Assembly (NCBI GenBank): GCA_002315235.1
Contig: DCGK01000114.1
Location: forward strand, 1 to 5,597
Reading direction: 5' to 3'
Length of the DNA: 5,597 nucleotides
DNA from: Ruminococcus sp. UBA1780
Lineage (GTDB): Bacteria > Bacillota > Clostridia > Oscillospirales > Ruminococcaceae
Shown here one piece after another: positions 1 through 5,597 of the stretch; position 1 is the first letter of the stretch; the number at the start of each line of letters is the position of its first letter. The notes under the pieces are model-generated. The model saw nothing but the letters and a program-made list of their open reading frames with translations, was not told the origin of the DNA and did not search any database. A program made the translations under genes and the position numbers.

Positions 1-3
1 AAT

Positions 4-387
4 TTATTTTGTGACAATTCCTAAGGCAAGAGTATGCGGATATTTTTTTAAATCTGCAGCAGTAAAAACAAGAAACCCAAGAATAGAAAACATAGCAGCA
101 TTTATAATATTAAATATCATTTTATCGCAGCACAAAAGTAATGTCATAACAAGATGAGGAAGCACTCTTCCTCCACTAATCTGATAATAATTAGACATTG
201 ACAATACTATATCCTCTAAACTGCTTATACGCCGGTCATTATCAGCCGGCAGAAAATCAAAAAAAACAAATTTAAAATGCCAGTCATCAGATATAAAACC
301 AATATTCGAATTAATATAAAGCATAATGCAAAAAGTCAATCCCATAATTACAGCCGTAATTATGTTGATTTTGATTTTTAATTTCAT
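4..387 (-). CDS. N-terminal fragment of a DUF6056-like membrane protein, early stop
   Basis: This frame encodes 127 residues from the ATG at 387 (132 from the ATG at 402) and ends with TAA at 6-4. A basic N-terminus (MKLKIK) and a first helix (about 8-28) precede an outer loop with ISDDW, then a polar stretch, then SGGRVLPH leading into a second helix region with DKMIFNIINAAMF and a further hydrophobic stretch FSILGFLVF. This order (SDD, GGR, then K-x-x-FN-x-IN) matches the start of DUF6056 proteins, multi-spanning GT-C-like proteins usually several hundred residues long. The stop falls where the third membrane segment should begin, so the product is about a quarter of the expected length. 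It may be a frameshifted or decaying gene whose remainder lies left of the window, a sequencing error, or less likely a real short membrane protein. The acidic pair SDD is present, but a fragment this short is unlikely to be an active transferase. It follows the 535-residue gene on the same strand and is probably its operon partner. Confidence 0.55.
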   Translation of the reverse strand: MKLKIKINIITAVIMGLTFCIMLYINSNIGFISDDWHFKFVFFDFLPADNDRRISSLEDIVLSMSNYYQISGGRVLPHLVMTLLLCCDKMIFNIINAAMFSILGFLVFTAADLKKYPHTLALGIVTK

Positions 388-394
388 CATCTGT

Positions 395-400
395 CTCTCC
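395..400 (-). promoter_or_regulatory. Ribosome binding site GGAGAG that shifts the start of the DUF6056-like gene
   Basis: GGAGAG on the minus strand overlaps the last base of the first ATG (402-400), which itself has no Shine-Dalgarno sequence ahead of it. The site lies 4 bases before a second ATG (390-388) and 7 bases before a third (387-385). The third has the best spacing, so I favour a start at 387. Confidence 0.65.
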
Positions 401-429
401 ATAATGCTGTTTCAATATAATCACTTCAA

Positions 430-2037
430 TCAGTATTTACCGATATACCTCAGCAATTCTTCTGATGTTGTTTCACAAACCATAATATTGGTTGATTTCG
501 ATATAAAATCCATTGACCCTGTTCCCGAAAACACAATCTCACCAGGTGCTGACGAAAACCATAAAGATACAGCATAGTCATCAAATCTGTTCACATCAAC
601 ATATATCAGTTTATTCCACTTTTCAAGATAGTTTTCAGTTTCTTTTTCATTATACATGTCCATATTCATCATATCATCATAGCTTATACTGTGATCATGA
701 TATGTATACTCATTTCCCGTACATAATGAGTAAAAAGTATAATCCGGCATATAACAGGCCAGTTGCGGAAAAGAATCATATTTTGTTAATATCACAGTAT
801 CCTGACTTTTATAGTTTTCGCTTATATATTTCGCTGCTGATTTTTCAAATGCAAAATCACCATTATAGTCATTAAAAAGATATATAAATCCAAGTGGTAT
901 TGTCATAGCAAATATGATGCCTGTAATTTTTTCAAGTGCAGAATTATAATCAGAATCAAGTTCAGAAATAAATTTCATAAATCTCCTGATCAATATGATA
1001 TCAGAATCAATATGTATTTTTTTGTTGTCTGGTTTCGCTTCCTTATCAGACAACGCAATCCATGAAGCCAAAAAAAGAACAAAATATACAATAGCCGCTC
1101 TGTTAGGATTAGTATACCATATCACTCCGCATATTATCAGGTAACAAACGTTAAACACTAATAAAATTATCAGCGAAACTCTGTTTCTTCTTATTAAAAA
1201 AGCAATAAGTAAAATACAAGTAATGAAAAGTATACAAACCAGCACCGAAATTATCCCGGAATCACTGGTAAGAGCAGCCTGAACCGGAACATCAAACAGA
1301 GCTAAAAACACACCGGACAGTGAATCTGAAAGAGCCGATGAATCTTTGGTAACCTCCGCGTTTGAATCAATAGAACCTAAAAGTGTAAAAAACAGCAATA
1401 CAACGCCACTACCGGCTGTAATAATACCAGTTACAGAAAATATCCTGTCTTTAACGCTGTTTGTTTTCCAGTCTTTAATAAGATCAGCAAGCATATTAAT
1501 TCCAAGCACAGCAACGATTCCACATATGCAGATATGCGTATTAGTCAGCATTGCGATTAAAACTCCGTAATACACCGGATGTTTCTTTCTTTTAGGAAAA
1601 ACATCTGCTATCATCACCAGAAATAAGGGAATAAGACAGTATACTCGTGATATCACACTGTTAAAATATATAAATCCTGAACTGAATACAACCAGATAAT
1701 TAATTATTTTTCTGAAAGGAGATTTAAATAAAATTATCATCACCGTCAGAACTGTAAATAACCAGCTTATAACTGGAACGAAATCGGCAGAAAATCCTGC
1801 TGATGTTAATATTTTCAAAATGAGATACCACAAAAACGGATGGCCCTCAGCTTTTAATACATTTCCTAAAGACCCAAAGCTGTTATCTCTTGAAATAACC
1901 CATGCCTCAGCTTCGTCGAACCACATTTCATGTCTCAGTGCCCCGATTAATGTTAATACTGAAAAAACAATTAATACTATTATGTCTGAAAATTTATAAA
2001 TTATATTTTTTTTATTTTCTTCCGAAATTTTTTTCAT
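430..2037 (-). CDS. GT-C-like multi-spanning membrane glycosyltransferase, EGHP-type
   Basis: A complete 535-residue protein (ATG to TGA). A first helix at about 17-34 leads into an outer loop with HEMWFDEAEAWVISR (36-50), where D41-E42 match the acidic pair expected in the first outer loop of GT-C enzymes. EGHPFLWY (64-71) follows. Both motifs recur in a bacterial family of uncharacterised GT39/PMT-like proteins, as do SPF (106-108), an SRVY (130-133) and NTH (166-168). About nine more helices lie near 85-104, 113-147, 155-185, 203-220, 261-282, 287-307, 312-330 and 369-388. The last 145 residues are hydrophilic and begin with a segment FEKSAAKYISENYKSQDTVIL (397-417), like the family's soluble tail, probably extracytoplasmic. 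The likely role is transfer of a sugar from polyprenyl phosphate to a surface polymer or protein; donor and acceptor cannot be read from sequence. The start overlaps the YfhO-family gene by 26 bases in another frame, pointing to one operon. The next gene begins 27-42 bases downstream. Confidence 0.7.
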   Translation of the reverse strand: MKKISEENKKNIIYKFSDIIVLIVFSVLTLIGALRHEMWFDEAEAWVISRDNSFGSLGNVLKAEGHPFLWYLILKILTSAGFSADFVPVISWLFTVLTVMIILFKSPFRKIINYLVVFSSGFIYFNSVISRVYCLIPLFLVMIADVFPKRKKHPVYYGVLIAMLTNTHICICGIVAVLGINMLADLIKDWKTNSVKDRIFSVTGIITAGSGVVLLFFTLLGSIDSNAEVTKDSSALSDSLSGVFLALFDVPVQAALTSDSGIISVLVCILFITCILLIAFLIRRNRVSLIILLVFNVCYLIICGVIWYTNPNRAAIVYFVLFLASWIALSDKEAKPDNKKIHIDSDIILIRRFMKFISELDSDYNSALEKITGIIFAMTIPLGFIYLFNDYNGDFAFEKSAAKYISENYKSQDTVILTKYDSFPQLACYMPDYTFYSLCTGNEYTYHDHSISYDDMMNMDMYNEKETENYLEKWNKLIYVDVNRFDDYAVSLWFSSAPGEIVFSGTGSMDFISKSTNIMVCETTSEELLRYIGKY

Positions 2038-4423
2038 TATACTTCACCATTACCAACGAATATGTCATCATCACCAGCAAAGATATCATAGAAATGATAA
2101 TTCCAGGACGCAGCCCAGGAGTTTCATATTTGAATTCTATTTCATTATACCCTGATTCAGCTGCAACAGCAGAAAGTCCATAATGTGCTTTAATTATTTC
2201 AGTTTCTTTTCCATTGACAACAGCCGACCAGCCGGCAGAACATGGAACACTAAAATATACAAGGCCGGATTTATTAGTGGTTATCTCAGCTCTGAAGCCA
2301 TCGGAATTATATATAAAAGACGAACAACATTCTGAATTTCTGTCATTGCAATCAGAATAATAAGTATTTTCATCCAGATTATCAAGCATCTCATCCGGTA
2401 TTGTGTCTATATATTCTGCATATTTTAGAATATCCTCTTTACTCAGAACAAGTGCACGCATCATTGCCAGCTTTTTATACTGATATTTATCATCATTTAT
2501 ATTTTTTTCTATATATTCGTCAAGTTTTTCTTCGCTGATGCAATAATCATACATAAAACCAAAAGGAATAAAATAATCATTTTTATAAATGTAATAACAG
2601 CCCTGCTTATCATATAATGAAAAACCAGGAGTATTCAATCGTAATATTTCCACATTCAATTCATCATTTGTGCTTAGGTTAAACAAATATTTTACAGAAA
2701 GCAATCCATATGCAGGATAATCCTTCTCTCTGTATTCACTTTTCATGAGTCTTGGTCTCCCCTGCACCGCCTGATAAAAATCATCTGATTCATTACTCTC
2801 TGTACTGTGATAACATCCTGCATTCATATATCCCCAGATCATGCTGAAATTATCCGAACTGTAATTATTGGCATGACTGATTCGGTACGCATTCTCCTCA
2901 TCAATATCCGGCTTGAATTCTGTAATTGAATAATAATATTTTTCCTTATCATATCCATTCTGCTGTTCGCCGTTATAAAGGTAAACAGCTGAGATAATCA
3001 CAGTAAGTAAGATAACAGCTGAGAAAGATTGCTTTACTGTTTTTTCATTATCTTTTTCACGGTTATAAATAAACACTACAAGTAAGGAGACAACAGTCAG
3101 AGCCATACACTGCCAGAAAACCATAGGAATTCTGTTCATTCCGGCTATCTGTATCGCCATTTCCGTTGTGTTTTCATCTTCTGGAAACGAACCGACTTTT
3201 CTGATATCCAAAGGCTTCATATCCGGCATAAAAGAAATAACTGTAATAACACACAGTGCAATGGTCTGAATCTTAATGCCGTAACTAAGATTATATTTTT
3301 CATCCAGCGCTTTTGATGTTGCAAGGCACATGAGCAATACAGGCATAAAGAACCAGCGTGCATAATAGGATGAATTAAACAGGGAAAAAGCACTGTTTAA
3401 TACAGGAACCAGTGTGAAAATAAAACTCAGTACAATAATCCTTGATATCCAGCTGTTTCTGTTTTTTTTAATGTATGCTGCAACTCCGGTAACTGAAAAT
3501 ACAGGAAGATACAGAGAATTTGAAGCCCAGTTATGAGTATTGTCAGTGGACTTAAAAAGCATAGCTTCCGGACAAGGATCCGGCATTATAAACAATCCCT
3601 GCAAAATACGAGGTATAATTGTATTATCATTATATGATATCAGATTTACACCATATAGCATATCGCTTACTCTGTCAGCTGATTCAATAAGGAACAACGA
3701 AGGTATAAGTATTACAGATGCTGTACAGGTACCAATGACTGCCTCAAAAATAACTGTAAGAAAACTTTTTAAAGAATATCTGAAATCTCCTGAAATACAC
3801 TTCACTGAATAGTAAATAACTGAAAATACTGCAATTTCAATAAAAAAGAAATAGTTCGTAATCGCTGTAAGAGCTGTACATACAGCGAAAACACCTCTTT
3901 TGTTTTCTTTAACCAGCAAGTCAAGAGAAAGCAGAAAAAAAGGAAATAAAGCTGTAATATCATAAAACGAATTATATACCAGACTAATTAACTGAAATCC
4001 TGAAAAAGAATACATAACAGCACCCATACATGCTGCTCTGCTTCCGGTCTTATAGCTTACTATATAAGCAAATGCCCCTGTTCCGCCTATAGCGGTTTTT
4101 AAAGCAATCATTACAGGCATCAGGTATATAACAACAATATTCGGGAAAAAAGCCATAATCCAGAAGAAAATACTTCCTGAAAGATAATAACTGTATGAAG
4201 AAATAAAATCAGTACCTAAGTCTGTATACCAGTCCCATCCGATTTCTGATTTTTTTACTATATCGGCTGCATGATAATAAAAAGGTATCTGCTGATGCAC
4301 GTAGTCGCTTGGATACATAAACAACCCTTTATTCATACACATTTGTGTACTGAGAATCACCATCATAGAAACAAAAACAAGCATGAACACTTTAAAATAT
4401 TCTGACTTTTTTCCTGCTGTCAT
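2012..4423 (-). CDS. YfhO-family membrane protein (GT-C-type glycosyltransferase)
   Basis: A complete 803-residue protein, within the normal length for the YfhO family. The ATG start is supported by AAGGAG 8 bases upstream. A signal-anchor-like helix at about 10-28 is followed by an outer loop with YPSDYVHQQIPFY (37-49) and WDWYTDLGTDF (63-73), the family's acidic loop pattern, with D40 the likely functional Asp. Roughly ten further helices follow up to about residue 485, with the conserved YYARWFFMP (353-361). Residues 486-770 are a long extracytoplasmic region with LLSVKYL (574-580) and the C-terminal beta-rich segment around GWSAVVNGK (731-739) and YETPG (766-770). A last helix spans about 772-792 and the tail is basic. 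In Bacillus, YfhO is thought to move sugar from a lipid carrier onto lipoteichoic acid, working with a GT2 enzyme and a GtcA-like flippase. The acceptor here is unknown. The 3' end overlaps the next gene by 26 bases. The family call is firm; the function is inferred. Confidence 0.9.
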   Translation of the reverse strand: MTAGKKSEYFKVFMLVFVSMMVILSTQMCMNKGLFMYPSDYVHQQIPFYYHAADIVKKSEIGWDWYTDLGTDFISSYSYYLSGSIFFWIMAFFPNIVVIYLMPVMIALKTAIGGTGAFAYIVSYKTGSRAACMGAVMYSFSGFQLISLVYNSFYDITALFPFFLLSLDLLVKENKRGVFAVCTALTAITNYFFFIEIAVFSVIYYSVKCISGDFRYSLKSFLTVIFEAVIGTCTASVILIPSLFLIESADRVSDMLYGVNLISYNDNTIIPRILQGLFIMPDPCPEAMLFKSTDNTHNWASNSLYLPVFSVTGVAAYIKKNRNSWISRIIVLSFIFTLVPVLNSAFSLFNSSYYARWFFMPVLLMCLATSKALDEKYNLSYGIKIQTIALCVITVISFMPDMKPLDIRKVGSFPEDENTTEMAIQIAGMNRIPMVFWQCMALTVVSLLVVFIYNREKDNEKTVKQSFSAVILLTVIISAVYLYNGEQQNGYDKEKYYYSITEFKPDIDEENAYRISHANNYSSDNFSMIWGYMNAGCYHSTESNESDDFYQAVQGRPRLMKSEYREKDYPAYGLLSVKYLFNLSTNDELNVEILRLNTPGFSLYDKQGCYYIYKNDYFIPFGFMYDYCISEEKLDEYIEKNINDDKYQYKKLAMMRALVLSKEDILKYAEYIDTIPDEMLDNLDENTYYSDCNDRNSECCSSFIYNSDGFRAEITTNKSGLVYFSVPCSAGWSAVVNGKETEIIKAHYGLSAVAAESGYNEIEFKYETPGLRPGIIISMISLLVMMTYSLVMVKYNEKNFGRK
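2044..2048 (-). promoter_or_regulatory. Weak ribosome binding site GGTGA inside the upstream gene
   Basis: GGTGA on the minus strand, 6 bases before the ATG at 2037-2035. It lies within the last codons of the YfhO-family gene (valine-lysine region), so ribosomes translating that gene pass over it. The weak site together with the 26-base overlap suggests that translation of the 535-residue protein is coupled to that of its upstream neighbour. Confidence 0.5.
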
Positions 4424-4431
4424 AAATTTTA

Positions 4432-4437
4432 CTCCTT
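4432..4437 (-). promoter_or_regulatory. Ribosome binding site AAGGAG of the YfhO-family gene
   Basis: AAGGAG on the minus strand, 8 bases before the ATG at 4423-4421. This is a near-ideal Shine-Dalgarno sequence and spacing, and it fixes the start of the 803-residue gene. Confidence 0.9.
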
Positions 4438-4450
4438 AGTCAAGCCTTAA

Positions 4451-5597
4451 CTACTGGTTACATATTTTATAGATTAAATGTTCTCTGTCAAATAAAAAAT
4501 CGTGCCCGACATATTCTATATCCGAATACATACTATTCAGTACAAGCATAAACTGTTCTTCAGTAATTTTATAATTATTAGTACTGCTTATTCCTCGAAC
4601 AGGCATTTCTCCGTTAAAAACTTCTTCTTCAGAAAGCTCTGTTTTAAAAGATTTTGTATCGACAATATAATAAATTACATTATCAGAGGTCGGAACATCA
4701 GGAATGCTCCTGAGTTTAGGTTCAAGATCATAACAATTCATGGCATATATCAAAGAAGCATCAGTTGATACCCATGCAAAGCAGGTTAAGAACCAGTTTG
4801 TGTTTGTAATATATACACAATTCTCATCAGTGATAATATCCTTGATTGAAACTACATCATCCGGCTTCGAAAAAAGATAAATACATCCGTATTTAAAATT
4901 TGATGTAACACATAATACAACACATAATACAGCAGTCAGAAGATTTGATGTGTTTTTGTGTTTCACGATTTTTATGAATATGTACTTCAAAAAAGATACA
5001 CCAGTAATACAAACCGAAGGATAAATCAGAAACAAATATCTGTCAGCTGTATCTCCCATAAGGAAAAGTGAAACAGTTAATGAAGTCAGAAAGCATATTC
5101 CAAGAGACGCCATAATCATAGCCCAAATCATCAGGTTGATTCCTTTCACCTCTGAAATAAACCTTCTTATTAATTCAGGCAACATTATAATAAATCTGCT
5201 TGCTCTGAAAAGGTACAGCAACGGAGAAACAATAATCAATACACAAACAGTAACTATAATAACCACCATTGGGGATACAGGCGGCACAACAGGAAGTTCA
5301 ACCCCAAACAGTTCTCTAAGTATGCAGTTAAATGTCAATACTATCTGCCAGGACATAGTAAATTTTGGCTCATCCAGTTTTTCTGAAAACAAATGACTGA
5401 TTGCAGCAGGGAAAAAAACAAGTGACAAACCCAAGGCTCCCAGTATACTCAATCCGTACGCCAGCATGATTTTATAATTCTTTTTTATTAAATAATAAAG
5501 ACAGAAACAAAATGAAATAATTAATGAAAAAGGAACATAATAATGATGCGTCAATGCGCCCGCAACCGTAACAGGAATCAAAATAATACAGTATCGT
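4451..5597 (-). CDS. GT39-like (GT-C) membrane glycosyltransferase, C-terminal part, start outside window
   Basis: The frame stays open to the right edge. The first possible start inside the window is a TTG at 5581, but in-frame codons before it read R-Y-C-I-I-L with no stop, so I treat the gene as 5'-truncated by the window. About 382 codons are visible, ending in TAG. Counting from the TTG: membrane segments near residues 2-30, 36-60, 104-124, 150-176, 185-205 and 213-228, then a soluble tail of about 145 residues. The HHYYV motif (12-16) just after a hydrophobic stretch, the FFPAAISHLF segment (57-66) and ADRYLFLIYP (179-188) resemble glycosyltransferase family 39-like proteins of Clostridia. 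That family transfers sugar from a polyprenyl-phosphate donor on the outer face of the membrane. The usual catalytic Asp lies in the first outer loop, which is not in the window, so activity cannot be judged. It is the first visible gene of the cluster, 27 bases before the YfhO-type gene. The family call is from memory and moderate; the exact substrate is unknown. Confidence 0.6.
   Translation of the reverse strand, partial: RYCIILIPVTVAGALTHHYYVPFSLIISFCFCLYYLIKKNYKIMLAYGLSILGALGLSLVFFPAAISHLFSEKLDEPKFTMSWQIVLTFNCILRELFGVELPVVPPVSPMVVIIVTVCVLIIVSPLLYLFRASRFIIMLPELIRRFISEVKGINLMIWAMIMASLGICFLTSLTVSLFLMGDTADRYLFLIYPSVCITGVSFLKYIFIKIVKHKNTSNLLTAVLCVVLCVTSNFKYGCIYLFSKPDDVVSIKDIITDENCVYITNTNWFLTCFAWVSTDASLIYAMNCYDLEPKLRSIPDVPTSDNVIYYIVDTKSFKTELSEEEVFNGEMPVRGISSTNNYKITEEQFMLVLNSMYSDIEYVGHDFLFDREHLIYKICNQ
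4464..4491 (-). promoter_or_regulatory. Candidate internal sigma-A-type promoter before the YfhO-family gene
   Basis: On the minus strand a perfect TTGACA -35 box (4491-4486) is followed by a 16-base spacer and TAAAAT (4469-4464), one mismatch from the TATAAT consensus. It sits in the last codons of the GT39-like gene. A transcript would start around 4457, about 34 bases ahead of the YfhO ATG. Position and spacing are good, but the region is AT-rich and encodes protein (FDREHLIYKI), so chance similarity is possible. Confidence 0.4.
4907..4930. repeat. Exact 12-bp tandem duplication inside the GT39-like gene
   Basis: The 12-base unit AACACATAATAC occurs twice with no gap, at 4907-4918 and 4919-4930. 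On the coding strand it encodes VLCV-VLCV (residues 218-225 counted from the TTG) inside a predicted membrane helix, so the copy change keeps frame and adds about one helical turn. It is most simply explained by replication slippage. Confidence 0.9.

Noticed and set aside
403..429. Possible terminator or promoter between the 535-residue gene and the DUF6056-like gene
   Set aside because: No hairpin is visible, and the only -10-like sequence (TATATT) lacks a matching -35 box, so read-through is more likely.
326..875. Overlapping plus-strand open frames (326-577 and 513-875)
   Set aside because: They lie opposite the 535-residue and DUF6056-like genes, have low-complexity His/Ser/Tyr-rich translations, no ribosome binding site and no recognisable family. 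They are antisense shadows.
2036..2041. TATAAT on the minus strand over the start of the 535-residue gene
   Set aside because: A perfect -10 hexamer, but there is no acceptable -35 box at 16-18 bases, and a transcript would begin inside the coding region. It arises from the codons around the ATG.
1346..2183. Plus-strand open frames at 1346-1570 and 1902-2183
   Set aside because: Both are antisense to long, motif-bearing minus-strand genes. The second crosses a gene junction, and neither has domain features.
4424..4450. Possible terminator between the GT39-like and YfhO-family genes
   Set aside because: The 27-base gap has no GC-rich inverted repeat followed by a T-run on the minus strand. 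It holds only the ribosome binding site and AT-rich spacer.
3540..5396. Plus-strand open frames at 3540-3812, 4502-4768 and 5136-5396
   Set aside because: Opposite the YfhO-family and GT39-like genes. Their length is expected by chance in AT-rich DNA, and no family signal is visible.
5579..5581. TTG at 5581 as the start codon of the GT39-like gene
   Set aside because: The frame is open through to the window edge with a hydrophobic, family-like sequence, and there is no ribosome site. The TTG is an internal leucine of a gene that begins outside the window.

Overview
The window is one AT-rich stretch in which every credible gene is on the minus strand, so transcription runs from the right edge to the left edge. 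It holds four consecutive genes for multi-spanning membrane proteins, with junctions of 27 bases, a 26-base overlap, and 27 to 42 bases. AAGGAG- and GGAG-type ribosome binding sites, low GC and the protein style (YfhO-type and DUF6056-type proteins, many Ile/Lys/Asn/Tyr) suggest a low-GC Firmicute, most likely an anaerobic gut or rumen Clostridia member such as Ruminococcus or Lachnospiraceae. That assignment is inference; there is no rRNA or other taxonomic marker here.

Layout in order of transcription: (1) right edge to about 4451, the C-terminal part of a glycosyltransferase-39-like (GT-C) membrane protein whose start lies outside the window; (2) 4423-2012, a full-length 803-residue YfhO-family protein with a long extracytoplasmic region and the conserved C-terminal beta-rich segment; (3) 2037-430, a 535-residue GT-C-like protein with a WFDEAEAW loop motif and an EGHP motif, overlapping the YfhO gene by 26 bases; (4) 387 (or 402) to 4, a short frame that looks like only the N-terminal quarter of a DUF6056-type membrane protein and ends at a stop three bases from the left edge.

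All four look like polyprenyl-phosphate-sugar-dependent (GT-C fold) transferases or relatives. Such enzymes act on the outer face of the membrane and decorate cell-surface polymers or proteins. The Bacillus YfhO protein is known to work in lipoteichoic acid glycosylation, with a cytoplasmic-face GT2 enzyme that loads the lipid carrier and a GtcA-type flippase. Neither partner is visible here, so they would have to be encoded in the flanks or elsewhere. The reading of the window as a surface-glycan decoration cluster is therefore inference from families and context.

I saw no tRNA, rRNA, CRISPR array, insertion sequence, riboswitch or convincing terminator. No stretch over 300 bases lacks a gene. 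The points most worth a second look are the early stop in gene 4, a well-formed promoter-like sequence inside the end of gene 1, and the back-to-back arrangement of four different GT-C-like proteins.
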